This document shows positions 15,180 to 23,514 of a stretch of DNA of 36,104 nucleotides, piece by piece. The notes beneath the pieces are model-generated. The model saw only the letters and a list, made by a program, of their open reading frames with translations. It was not told the DNA's origin and did not search any database. The stretch is from NCBI GenBank assembly GCA_018853935.1, contig JAAOMR010000054.1:1-36104 (forward strand), given 5' to 3'. Numbering within the stretch: position 1 is the first letter of the stretch; each line of letters starts with the position of its first letter. A program made the translations under genes and the position numbers. Source of the stretch: Acidithiobacillus ferrivorans. GTDB taxonomy: Bacteria > Pseudomonadota > Gammaproteobacteria > Acidithiobacillales > Acidithiobacillaceae.

Positions 15180-15979
15180 GGCGCCACTTCCAGCACCAGA
15201 TATTGAGAAGGCAAATACGCCAATACGATATTTCCGGTATCCTGCCGCGCGATGGATTGCAGCAGCGGCAGACAACGCGCCGCGGGGATGGCTCTGGAGA
15301 GATCGTCAAGCTGCAGGTCGGACATCGCTTGCCCCGGCAATTCGGCAAAGGGCAGGTCGCCAGCAATCCTGATCTGCGCCAGCGATTTGCCAGGATGCGG
15401 CGTTACCGTCAATAACAATGCAACCGCAAAAATATCGGGTACCGGGCGAACGGCGGATAGCGGAAAGGGATAATCCTGGTCACTAGCCACCAGTAACACA
15501 GGGGTACGGAGCGACACCAGCAGCGATACGGCTTCTAACAGACCAGCCGCAAAACTTCCATCGTAGGCGCTCACCACCGACGATGGCGCCATCGCGCCCG
15601 TGGCAATACCCCAGTAACCAGAAATCGCGTTATGCACGGAATTGTGAAACTGGGTGGGTGATATCAGATGGTCGCCGGCGGCCAGCGCGGAACAAATAGC
15701 GTTGCAGATATCCCCATCGCCACCCGAAGAGGCAAACACCGATGCCGGCTCCGCAGGCAAGACACCCGCCATGGCACAGGCCGCATATCCCACCTGCAGT
15801 GCGGCCATAACCCCTCTGCTGGCGCGGCGTCGTTCTGCCGGGGGCAAGGATTCCGGCGGCGATAATATGGTCTTTCCGGGCCGATAAGCATGTTCACTCT
15901 TCAGTAGACATACGGCCTCTTGCCAGCTTTCCATGCCCGGCCCCAACACACCAATGCCTTCCACATACACAGGATGCAT
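15170..15979 (-). CDS. Ketosynthase-like chain-length factor without active-site Cys (ApeC-like)
   Basis: This 269-residue protein is a shortened ketosynthase fold. Where active ketosynthases have the nucleophilic Cys in an SACSSS-like turn, this protein reads SAYDGSFAAGL (137-147), with no Cys. It also retains SPTQFHNSVHNAISG (107-121) but lacks the HGTGT and catalytic His regions of a full synthase. It is therefore a chain-length factor that pairs with the active ketosynthase encoded just upstream, as ApeC pairs with ApeO. The gene starts with ATG 15979, 17 bases after the ketosynthase stop, and overlaps the dehydratase start. Absence of Cys is normal for this class, not a defect. Confidence 0.88.
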   Translation of the reverse strand: MHPVYVEGIGVLGPGMESWQEAVCLLKSEHAYRPGKTILSPPESLPPAERRRASRGVMAALQVGYAACAMAGVLPAEPASVFASSGGDGDICNAICSALAAGDHLISPTQFHNSVHNAISGYWGIATGAMAPSSVVSAYDGSFAAGLLEAVSLLVSLRTPVLLVASDQDYPFPLSAVRPVPDIFAVALLLTVTPHPGKSLAQIRIAGDLPFAELPGQAMSDLQLDDLSRAIPAARCLPLLQSIARQDTGNIVLAYLPSQYLVLEVAPCR

Positions 15980-15996
15980 AGCAATACCCCGGTTCG

Positions 15997-17190
15997 TTAA
16001 ATGGGACGGCCAAAAATCAGGCTGCAGTTACTGCCGCCAAAACCGAATGAATTACTTAACACCGTGGAGATCGCACCCCCCTGATTTTGGGAAATGTAAT
16101 TAATTTCCAGCGTCTGATCCCGCGGTCCGGTATAAGGACTCGACGGCATAAAGCCATTTTGCACGGCCAACACGCAAATGGTGGCTTCCAAAGCCCCTGC
16201 GGCACCCAAGGTATGACCCGTAGCCCCCTTCGTCGAGCTGCATGCTGTTGCTGTACCAAAGACATTCGCTATAGCGATTGCCTCTGCCGCATCATTCGCA
16301 ACAGTGCCGGTACCGTGCAGATTAATATAATCAATATGCTCAGGACCCAATCCTGCGGAGGCCAGCGCACGCTCCATAGCCAGGCGCGCGCCCAGGCCCT
16401 CCGGATGGGGTGATGACATATGGTAGGCATCACTGGATTCGCCGGCGCCCAACAAGTAGACGGCTTCGCGATCCTGAGGACCGGTCACTCTCTCCACGAG
16501 CATAAACGCGGCTGCCTCCCCGATAGAAATGCCCGCACGATCGCCGCTGAATGGTCGACAAGCCTCTTTAGCCAATAGACCCAGAGACTCAAAACCATAG
16601 AGTATCGTCGCGCATAAAGAATCCACACCGCCCACCACCGCCGCATCGACAAGGCCACAATCCACCATCCGCTGGGCGGCGGCGAAAACCTTCGCACTGG
16701 AAGAACATGCTGATGAAACAGCCACAGCGGGCCCTGCAAGACCAAGCTTACGCCGGACAAAATCCGTAAGGGAATAAGGGCTATGGGTACCTGCATATAC
16801 GAATTCTGTCGGCAACTGGCCATTGTCTGCGTCACGATGTCGAAACGCCCACTCGGTACGTAGCATACCGGCAGTGCTCGTGCCCAGGAAAACCCCCACG
16901 CGTCGTCGCCCCCAGCGAGCGACGGCCGCCTCCACAGCATCTGCAAAACCATCTTGAGAAAGTGCGAGTTGGGCCAGGCGGTTATTACGACAATTGAAGT
17001 CGCGCAGATCTGCATCCATTTTTTCGTCATCAACGCCGGCCACTTCACCGACCCAGGTATCGACAACCATATCGCGGAATGCACAAGGCGCAAGCCCACT
17101 CCGCCGCCCATGCAATGCAGCCAGGGTTTGCTCCAGACCACGGCCAATGCAACTTGTAGAGGTCATGCCAGAAATCATCAAAATGGACAT
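15997..17190 (-). CDS. Active beta-ketoacyl-ACP synthase (ApeO-like ketosynthase)
   Basis: The 397-residue thiolase-fold enzyme condenses malonyl-ACP with the aryl or growing polyene chain. The triad is intact: Cys162 in SSACSSSAK, His292 in NLHGTGT and His326 in KGATGHTLGAAG, with Lys321. The N-terminus (SILMISGMTSTSCIGRGL) and the C-terminal NSFGFGGSNCSLIFG are standard for FabF-type enzymes. It heads the operon KS, chain-length factor, dehydratase, ketoreductase, antiporter. The ATG at 17190 has no strong ribosome site; an in-frame ATG four codons later is possible. A good promoter lies about 30 bases upstream. It is the only active ketosynthase in the island, whereas some APE systems have a second (ApeR). 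Confidence 0.93.
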   Translation of the reverse strand: MSILMISGMTSTSCIGRGLEQTLAALHGRRSGLAPCAFRDMVVDTWVGEVAGVDDEKMDADLRDFNCRNNRLAQLALSQDGFADAVEAAVARWGRRRVGVFLGTSTAGMLRTEWAFRHRDADNGQLPTEFVYAGTHSPYSLTDFVRRKLGLAGPAVAVSSACSSSAKVFAAAQRMVDCGLVDAAVVGGVDSLCATILYGFESLGLLAKEACRPFSGDRAGISIGEAAAFMLVERVTGPQDREAVYLLGAGESSDAYHMSSPHPEGLGARLAMERALASAGLGPEHIDYINLHGTGTVANDAAEAIAIANVFGTATACSSTKGATGHTLGAAGALEATICVLAVQNGFMPSSPYTGPRDQTLEINYISQNQGGAISTVLSNSFGFGGSNCSLIFGRPI

Positions 17191-17505
17191 ATATATTAAA
17201 AATCAACGTGATATTGAAGCTTCATTGTGATGGCGAAGTAACCAAAAGTCAACCGGTTCCCGCTGATCTCGGCCCTTTCCGAGGCTATCTCCGCTGGCCA
17301 AACCCGCCACAGAGGATGGTGGACGGCACCTTATTCTGGGTTACAATCCCGAGGCCATGCTTGACGAGGGGGGAGCATCGTCAGAAATGAGCAGAACGGT
17401 GTATGTACTCCTGGTCAACGCGTGCAGAGAGCAGCAAGGCACGCACACGATCGGCACGCCAGCGGAATCTGACGTATAACGACAGTCAAAGTGGAGATAT
17501 AAAGA
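17191..17505. promoter_or_regulatory. Divergent control region between ketosynthase and ACP genes
   Basis: These 315 bases separate the leftward elongation operon from the rightward ACP gene and contain no credible gene. Besides the leftward promoter listed separately, TATAAC at 17475-17480 may be a -10 for the ACP gene, without a good -35. A TTGACG at 17361 has no matching -10. A shared region like this is a natural place for a common regulator to act. Confidence 0.4.
17224..17252 (-). promoter_or_regulatory. Leftward promoter of the elongation operon
   Basis: Read on the minus strand, TTGACT (17252-17247) and CACAAT (17229-17224) are separated by 17 bases. Transcription would begin near 17217, about 27 bases before the ketosynthase ATG. 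The -35 matches five of six consensus bases and the -10 four of six. Confidence 0.5.
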
Positions 17506-17769
17506 ATGCCCCTTACCCCGGAAGAAGTAGACTTGAGCCGTTTAATTATAAAATCCTTGAACCTGCCAATGGACCCTTTGCAGGTAGATCCTGAGGCCCC
17601 ACTTTATGGCGGCCCACTGGGCCTGGATTCTATCGACCTCCTGGAGCTTTCCATGGTCATCACCAAGAAATACGGGGTAATGTTATCTAGCGAAGGAGCC
17701 AATAAAACAGAGATATTCAGTTGCTTAAGAACCCTCTGTAATTACGTACAAAATCATCAGGCGGGCTAA
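17506..17769 (+). CDS. Acyl carrier protein of the aryl-polyene system
   Basis: This 87-residue four-helix carrier has the phosphopantetheine attachment site GLDSIDLLEL, with Ser42 preceded by Asp41. The protein carries the aryl starter and growing polyene between the AMP-ligase, ketosynthase, ketoreductase and dehydratases. A clear GGAG site lies in the leader just before ATG 17506. It is alone on the plus strand, diverging from the ketosynthase operon and converging on the MMPL exporter gene with a 33-base gap. Xanthomonas has one ACP (XanC), whereas many APE clusters have two (ApeE and ApeF), so this resembles the simpler arrangement. Helix II lacks some acidic residues of the fatty acid ACP, which may favour dedicated partners. 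Confidence 0.93.
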   Translation: MPLTPEEVDLSRLIIKSLNLPMDPLQVDPEAPLYGGPLGLDSIDLLELSMVITKKYGVMLSSEGANKTEIFSCLRTLCNYVQNHQAG

Positions 17770-17802
17770 GCACAAGCCTTGCTCTGCACCAAACCACTGC
17801 GT

Positions 17803-20169
17803 TTACAACGTCTGTTCTATTATCACTGTTCTTCGCTCAACCAAGCTGGCAGAAAACAAAAGCGCCAATATCACGCCTGGTGCAACAGTGGCACCAATCG
17901 CCTGAAGGACCGGGACGCCGGAGAACGCCAGCGGCGCAAAACCGATAAGTGTAGCCAGATTGGCAACAAGCAGAGATACCAAAGTACGCGATGAGCCTTC
18001 GCCGTTCATCTGTCCACTACGATCAAAGAATAGTGCGTAGTTAGACCCCACCGCAACTATCAACATCAGTCCGATGAGGTTCAAAATATTCAACTCGATA
18101 CCCATCACCACGAATCCAGCTGCCACCGAAAGTACCGCAGCAATTAATGGTAACATGATTCGAACAACGCGAATCACGGATCGAAGGACTACCAATAATA
18201 AAATAATAATACCTAAAACGCCAGTCAGGGCAAGCTTGAGGGCATTTCTGATATATCCGGAATAAAGCGTATTTGTGGCTCCGGAAATATCGACAAACAT
18301 AACATCATCAACATGGTGCTGCCTCATGACGGCCTGCACGGCCTCAGGGTTGATCTTGCCGGATGATGGCGCCATAACCGGTAACAATACACTCCACTCC
18401 TGGCCCTGATGCACAAGCATACTGTCTACAATTTGCCGGATATCTGCTGGCAGCTCAGCATAAGTCAGTGGCGCCAGCCTCCGCTCCCGCTCTACTGCTT
18501 GGACAAACGGGGAGAGCCGTGATGCTGACACTGGCAATCCGCGCAGCGCTTCTGCCAAACGCGCGGTCAGAATTTTTTTCGGAGGCAATGCAGATATACG
18601 CTCCACTTGGGCTTCCACACCGGGCAAAAAACGAGTAGGGGTTTGAAAACCTCCGATAATACCAGAGACTTGGAGCTGTTCTAACAGCGGGTCAATTTTA
18701 CTGGCTTTTTCCAGCGCCCGATTACGGGTTGGTCCGGAAACCACCAGCAGATATCCCGCATCAGGTATTCCCATATCCTGACGCAACTTCTTATAGAGTA
18801 ATTGATCGGCTTTAGGCACCGGACTAAGTGCCGACAGCTCGTGACTCCAGATATGATCACGATGGACAACCAAAATGCCACTCGCAATGACGGCCAATGA
18901 AATAACGACCCATCTTGCGGACGACAGCATACGCATAATGTCGACAAGAATACCACCCACCCGCTCGAAATCGCGCCGTTTAAAATGATGCAAGGGTAGT
19001 CTTGGTAATACAAAGCGGGTAACACCCGCGGCGGTGAGTAGGCCGGCAATAGCATAGAGGCCGAGCTGTGCGAGCCCTGGCAGGTTAGAAAACAGCAGGC
19101 TGGCAAAACCGGCCACTGAAGTGAAAACGCCCAGCCTGATGATGGGCCAATATTTCTTGCTCCATAATTCTGCGCCGGCAGCCATTTCCCCGGCCTGCAC
19201 GAAGAAATAGATTGAATAATCTACCGCCTCCCCGATCAGCGCCGTGCCGAATCCCAAAGTGATATCATAAACCACCCCAAAACCTACAGATACCGCAGCG
19301 ATACCAACAATAACACCAGACATCACGGGTACAAGGCTGAATGCGAGCACCGCCAGCGACCGGTAGACGAACAACAGCAGCATAATAATTAATGTGCCAC
19401 TTATCAGTGACATCAACTCTGCGGCATGGACGATCGTATCGCGCGCCGCCACAGAAATCACACCCACACCAGTCAACTGTAACCTGGTGTTTTGGCCAGA
19501 GCTCCCCATGTCCCTTTGCGCCAACCTGAATATTTTTTTTATAGTAGCTATCGCCTGTTGTTGTGCGTCACTATCCGATCCCGGAAATCGCGTCTGCAAC
19601 ACAAGCAATGCGCTATCTCCGGTCGACGATACCCACACACCATCCAAGATTCGCGGCTTCGCCATTCCACGCATCCCCTTGGCCATGCCAATCATGGCTC
19701 CCGTAGGGTCACTCGGAAAAAGCGCTACCATTGCCTCACCGCCTGGAGTAGCCAGGTCATTGAGTGTCTTTTCTATCGCAGCATGCAGACCTTTTACCGA
19801 AAACAGTTCCGGCTTGGTAGCTGCACTCAACAAATAGCGATGCGTGAACAGATAATTATATATTTTTGAATTAACGCCCGCATTCCCATTACTCACAAAT
19901 TCAAATTGGTTATTCTTACGGAGATCGAGAACCATTTGCGCGGAAATACGTGCCCTTGCAGCGGCATCGCTGCCATTTATCGCCACTAAAATCTTGCGTG
20001 AGAGCGCGCCATTACGCAACTGTTCGTTCAACAGCTCTTGCTGTGCGCTAGGTGATTTTGGCAAAAATTCGGATAGCGTCGACTCAAATTTTGTATGGAT
20101 GATTACGCCAATGGCGCCGATCAGTATCGCCAGCCACACTCCCAGAATCAACCACCGGAATTTTCTCAT
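17803..20169 (-). CDS. MMPL/RND-family exporter of the pigment cluster
   Basis: This 788-residue inner-membrane transporter has the two-repeat MMPL plan. A first span lies at about 5-25, then a large periplasmic domain and a five-span block rich in Gly and Ser (from about 245). A second periplasmic domain and a matching C-terminal block end near residue 775. Members of this family export lipids and polyketides, and one accompanies almost every APE and xanthomonadin cluster, where it is thought to move the lipid-linked pigment out of the inner membrane. Its ATG overlaps the LolA-like stop by ATGA, so the two are translated together. Substrate assignment is by context. Confidence 0.9.
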   Translation of the reverse strand: MRKFRWLILGVWLAILIGAIGVIIHTKFESTLSEFLPKSPSAQQELLNEQLRNGALSRKILVAINGSDAAARARISAQMVLDLRKNNQFEFVSNGNAGVNSKIYNYLFTHRYLLSAATKPELFSVKGLHAAIEKTLNDLATPGGEAMVALFPSDPTGAMIGMAKGMRGMAKPRILDGVWVSSTGDSALLVLQTRFPGSDSDAQQQAIATIKKIFRLAQRDMGSSGQNTRLQLTGVGVISVAARDTIVHAAELMSLISGTLIIMLLLFVYRSLAVLAFSLVPVMSGVIVGIAAVSVGFGVVYDITLGFGTALIGEAVDYSIYFFVQAGEMAAGAELWSKKYWPIIRLGVFTSVAGFASLLFSNLPGLAQLGLYAIAGLLTAAGVTRFVLPRLPLHHFKRRDFERVGGILVDIMRMLSSARWVVISLAVIASGILVVHRDHIWSHELSALSPVPKADQLLYKKLRQDMGIPDAGYLLVVSGPTRNRALEKASKIDPLLEQLQVSGIIGGFQTPTRFLPGVEAQVERISALPPKKILTARLAEALRGLPVSASRLSPFVQAVERERRLAPLTYAELPADIRQIVDSMLVHQGQEWSVLLPVMAPSSGKINPEAVQAVMRQHHVDDVMFVDISGATNTLYSGYIRNALKLALTGVLGIIILLLVVLRSVIRVVRIMLPLIAAVLSVAAGFVVMGIELNILNLIGLMLIVAVGSNYALFFDRSGQMNGEGSSRTLVSLLVANLATLIGFAPLAFSGVPVLQAIGATVAPGVILALLFSASLVERRTVIIEQTL

Positions 20170-20846
20170 GGAGCAGACGAATTTCTTATACTAATAAGCG
20201 ACCAATCGTGATTTACTTTTACAATTTCAATACTGCGTACCATGTTCCCGATACCACTAACAGTGATATGCTTGATCTGTTTTGCAAACGCATTTTGCTT
20301 CGGCACCAGAATTAACGTCCAGCTATTTTTGTTGCCTTTTAGGGAAAGCATAAAATGCGTCTCTAATAGCTCCGTATTTCCGGTCAACACCCCGCGAATA
20401 CTATCGACAAAAGCGAGCAGTTCCGGATGATCGTCCAATTGAATAGTATATTTATCCATAGTGAGAACATCGCCTTGCACCAGCATCACCTGATCTCTGG
20501 GTTTGACGGTGTGCATTTCCAGCGTATCCGGTGCCACAAAGCGCATATTGCCAGATGATTGTATTGGCTTATCCAAAAACCCAATATATTTTGTCTCTAC
20601 AAAAGAGGCATGGCTAGACTTCACCTGCGCCAACACATGCATTAACTCTGTTATGTTCCAGTCTGCCGCGGTGGCCGCTTGTGTTGGCATGGAGCCCCCG
20701 ATGAAAAATGCGAGAACGGCACCAATGGCATATCGTCTGGGCAGATAGAATATTCGCCGAAGCAGTAGTGATCTGAGAAATAAAATGTTAATACCCGGCG
20801 CAGTGACCACGGCCGGCGAGTCCGGTTGAGCGCGCTCAATACTCAT
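20166..20846 (-). CDS. LolA-like periplasmic lipid-carrier protein
   Basis: This 226-residue protein has an N-terminal hydrophobic export segment (about 41-58, YAIGAVLAFFIGGSMPTQA) after an unusually long basic N-terminus. A LolA-type half-barrel domain starts near LMHVLAQVKSSHASFVETKY. Strands such as SGNMRFVAPDTLEMHTVKP and LAFVDSIRGVLTGN are typical of the LolA-related carriers found in pigment clusters. It probably binds the lipid-linked pigment in the periplasm and hands it toward the outer membrane, partnering the MMPL protein. Overlap as ATGA with both neighbours shows tight coupling. The long N-terminus may mean the true start is internal, but no better ATG precedes the hydrophobic segment. 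Confidence 0.82.
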   Translation of the reverse strand: MSIERAQPDSPAVVTAPGINILFLRSLLLRRIFYLPRRYAIGAVLAFFIGGSMPTQAATAADWNITELMHVLAQVKSSHASFVETKYIGFLDKPIQSSGNMRFVAPDTLEMHTVKPRDQVMLVQGDVLTMDKYTIQLDDHPELLAFVDSIRGVLTGNTELLETHFMLSLKGNKNSWTLILVPKQNAFAKQIKHITVSGIGNMVRSIEIVKVNHDWSLISIRNSSAP

Positions 20847-21802
20847 TTTACATGACCCTCTTTCACTTTAATATTATAATTTTTTACCCAAAAATCATAA
20901 AAGTTAAACCAATTATAAGGAGCCATATGGCAGTGTTTTTCAACCTCATTGACATATTTTAACATCGCATCCTGAATAGCCTTGTCCCGATCCAGTTTCT
21001 CTACAGAAGAAAAATCGGCAATCTGCTTTATAAATATTTCATAGTGCCCTGGAGCCGTATAAAGACCGGCCATAAAATACAAAGGCCGATTGAGCAGCGC
21101 CGCAATACGAAAAGTGCCGCTCGGCCATGCGGCGGGCTCTCCGAGGAAAGGGATGATCCGCTTTTTCTCTGACCCGACAGACCGGTCACCGAGGAAACCA
21201 ACCAACGCACCCATTTCCAATTGCTCCTGAACACGCAGCATCGTGTCCCAGCGGCCTAACGGGATAATATTAGGCCGCTCTCCGGTTTTCATACTCGCCA
21301 GCGTGGCATTGAGTTTTTTTGCGTTATCCTCATACATAACCATCACCACTGGCACCCCAGGATACTTCAGGCCGACAGACCGCAATACCTCAAAGCTGCC
21401 CAGGTGCGCACCCACCAGCAGGGCACCACGCATATCGGCAATCGCCTGTTCCACGTCTTCGGACAAATGCGACTGGATAGTAAACGATGAATCATCATTA
21501 CTGAGCAGATACACTCTATCGTGAATCGTCGTAGCAAACGTCAGGAAATGACGATAGATATCTCTGGCATCGGCGCGGCGCCCGAGAACGCGGGTAAGGT
21601 AGGCCCGGGAGGCAACCCGCGCAGCGGGCGCAAAAAGCAAAAAATAGCCCGCAATCAAATACAACACCACACGACCAACAGTCCTTCCCATCTTTTTCGA
21701 AATCCAGATCATCAGGCGCAGCATAAATCGGCTTCCCCGCTCGGGGCTACTAAACCACTCATTATCCGGCGATTGTTGAACCGTGCTGAACCGATGAACC
21801 AT
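20843..21802 (-). CDS. LpxL/HtrB-family lysophospholipid acyltransferase
   Basis: This 319-residue inner-membrane acyltransferase of the lipid A type has an N-terminal membrane anchor (about 42-62). The catalytic HxxxxE is at His133-Glu138 in GAHLGSFE. The later LGDRSVGSEKKRIIPFLGEPAAWPSGTFRIA block matches the conserved substrate region. LpxL enzymes transfer acyl chains to lipid A sugars; relatives in APE clusters are thought to acylate the glycolipid head group or attach the polyene. It is the fourth gene of the leftward operon, with ATGA overlap to the LolA-like gene. The N-terminal 26 residues before MLRLM are polar and may not be translated. Confidence 0.88.
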   Translation of the reverse strand: MVHRFSTVQQSPDNEWFSSPERGSRFMLRLMIWISKKMGRTVGRVVLYLIAGYFLLFAPAARVASRAYLTRVLGRRADARDIYRHFLTFATTIHDRVYLLSNDDSSFTIQSHLSEDVEQAIADMRGALLVGAHLGSFEVLRSVGLKYPGVPVVMVMYEDNAKKLNATLASMKTGERPNIIPLGRWDTMLRVQEQLEMGALVGFLGDRSVGSEKKRIIPFLGEPAAWPSGTFRIAALLNRPLYFMAGLYTAPGHYEIFIKQIADFSSVEKLDRDKAIQDAMLKYVNEVEKHCHMAPYNWFNFYDFWVKNYNIKVKEGHVK

Positions 21803-21804
21803 TA

Positions 21805-22134
21805 TTAGAATCGCTCCAAAACATGCCCAGAGAAGTCGCCGGATGCGACCAGACGAGCGCCCGCATGGACTTCAAAGGTCATGGGCAAAGCATCTGCTAC
21901 GAGCACGCGAAGATTCAGCAATTCACCAGGTGCCGCCGTGCTGTAGAATTTCGCCGAGCTAATACTGCAATCATTTATCAGCAAATCTCCCGTTGCGGCC
22001 ATAGCGCAAACAATCTCATCCAGAAGCAAGGCGGCGGGCACAATCGGATTTCCCGGAAAATGGCCAGCGAATACTGGGTGCCCAACCGGAATGGTAAACC
22101 TATGGTCATAATATTTCAGACGAACGCTCCTCAT
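21805..22134 (-). CDS. Small hot-dog dehydratase (ApeI-like)
   Basis: This 109-residue single hot-dog domain contains HPVFAGHFPGNPIVPAALL (19-37). His25 lies in the FabZ-type GHFPG motif, and Asp39-Glu40 follow in LLLDE. That His plus acidic pair is the catalytic set of FabZ dehydratases, which remove water from 3-hydroxyacyl-ACP. It is likely the ApeI-type partner of the larger dehydratase at 14721, although the two genes are in different operons. The start overlaps the AMP-ligase 3' end by 29 bases. A two-base gap separates its stop from the acyltransferase start. A chorismate-lyase-like role was considered and dropped because the hot-dog motif is clear. Confidence 0.88.
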   Translation of the reverse strand: MRSVRLKYYDHRFTIPVGHPVFAGHFPGNPIVPAALLLDEIVCAMAATGDLLINDCSISSAKFYSTAAPGELLNLRVLVADALPMTFEVHAGARLVASGDFSGHVLERF

Positions 22135-23467
22135 TAACCATCAAAGCTTCGACCATTGCTTTTAAGGCTTCTCGTGAGATCTTACCGGTAGCGTTCCTAG
22201 GCAGGTTATCCACGATCTTTAGCGGGCGAGGAATAAACGCTGGATCCACACACTGCTTGAGCCGCTCAATTATTATTTCTACATCCAAGTCCGGGGCCAC
22301 CGCAAATGCCACTAAACGTGTTACTCGCCCATCAGCACTTTCATCGGGCATAAAAAACACCCCATCCAGAACTCCGGAGACAGATGTGAGCTGATGATTT
22401 AAATGTGAAATAGAACTACGTTTCCCTGCTATATTTACGAGATCCTCCATCCGCCCATATAACAGAAAATGTTGTTCATCCACTATTTCTACGGCGTCGC
22501 CAACCGCCATCGCCTGCTGCAAATGCCCGCCCTGTATCCTAATCCGATCACCCTTCGTCATCCACGACAACCCCGGGAGCAAATGCCACTCCTTCGTTTG
22601 GCTCGTGCGCCTCGTTGCCACTACGCCAGTTTCCGTAGAGCCATAAATTTCGAGCAGCTCGCCGCCAAAGCGGGCTTCTGCGCTTACCGCGAGATCCCGA
22701 GTTAGTGGTGCCGTGGCCGAAAGCAACAAATCCACACTTGGCAATGGCGTATCAGTAGCGAGCATAGAACGAAGGTGAACAGGAGTACTGATCAAAACGC
22801 GCGGTCGCGCTACTGAGGAAATCCCTGCATAGATATCTGCTGGGTAGAAATAGCGCTCCGTGGCGATTATACCAGCACATTGCCACAGCATAAGAATGGT
22901 AGATTCAAAGCCATACATATGCTGTGGTGGAACGGTACCTACCACCGTGTAGGTGCGGCCATCGAGCAACCCCAGGCGCTGAGCCTCCGCCCGCACCGAA
23001 TGCACGAGATCTCCCCATGTTTTAAGGTGAGGAACGGGTATTCCGGTCGACCCCGATGTAAACACGTAAGCCACCGGGAGCGATTCATCCAGGCGCGGAA
23101 TAGTGGGTGAGCTATCGACAGGCGCATTTGGCAGAACAATCGGAAACGCCAGGTATGGGAAGCCCATATCATTCCCATCATCGCCAATGCAAAACAGGTC
23201 TGGCGCGAAATCGACTATTTTTTTAACACTTTCGGTGGTGTACGTGGAAGGCAGCAGGCTGGTTTTCCCGGCAACCATTGCCGCCGCGAGGCCTACCATG
23301 AAATGGTAGCGATCCTGACAGGTATTCAGCAAATGCTGTCCAGGCCGGAGTAGCTGTCGGATATAATTCACATCAGCCAGGAATTGTCGCAGAGTGACAC
23401 CTCGGCCTTGGCGAATGGCCACGGCATCATCCAGTGATTGATGCGTCATCATCGGGAGATAATTCAT
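22106..23467 (-). CDS. Aryl acid AMP-ligase (ApeH/XanA2-like) for starter activation
   Basis: This 453-residue adenylate-forming enzyme has the phosphate-binding loop FTSGSTG (136-142), followed by IPVPHLK. YGSTETGV lies in the middle of the protein, and the C-terminal NATGKISREAL contains the catalytic Lys429. It should activate hydroxybenzoate as the AMP ester and load it onto the ACP. Its length is a little short for a benzoate-CoA ligase but normal for APE ligases. It follows the COG4648 gene by 47 bases. The ATG at 23467 has a GGGGG tract 13 bases upstream. The aryl specificity is inferred from the chorismatase in the same cluster. Confidence 0.9.
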   Translation of the reverse strand: MNYLPMMTHQSLDDAVAIRQGRGVTLRQFLADVNYIRQLLRPGQHLLNTCQDRYHFMVGLAAAMVAGKTSLLPSTYTTESVKKIVDFAPDLFCIGDDGNDMGFPYLAFPIVLPNAPVDSSPTIPRLDESLPVAYVFTSGSTGIPVPHLKTWGDLVHSVRAEAQRLGLLDGRTYTVVGTVPPQHMYGFESTILMLWQCAGIIATERYFYPADIYAGISSVARPRVLISTPVHLRSMLATDTPLPSVDLLLSATAPLTRDLAVSAEARFGGELLEIYGSTETGVVATRRTSQTKEWHLLPGLSWMTKGDRIRIQGGHLQQAMAVGDAVEIVDEQHFLLYGRMEDLVNIAGKRSSISHLNHQLTSVSGVLDGVFFMPDESADGRVTRLVAFAVAPDLDVEIIIERLKQCVDPAFIPRPLKIVDNLPRNATGKISREALKAMVEALMVNEERSSEIL

Positions 23468-23514
23468 ACCTAGAAAAACCCCCTGTTTAAAAAATAAACA
23501 TCATAAATTCCAAA

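Noticed and set aside
15170-15979. Loss-of-function mutation in the second ketosynthase-like gene (no active-site Cys)
   Set aside because: A Cys-less, shortened partner is the normal chain-length-factor state in APE systems; it is not decay.
17250-17375. Possible tRNA-like stretch (GGTTCCC, GGGTTACAATCCC) in the KS-ACP spacer
   Set aside because: No cloverleaf with acceptor, D and anticodon arms could be formed; the similarity is limited to a few bases.
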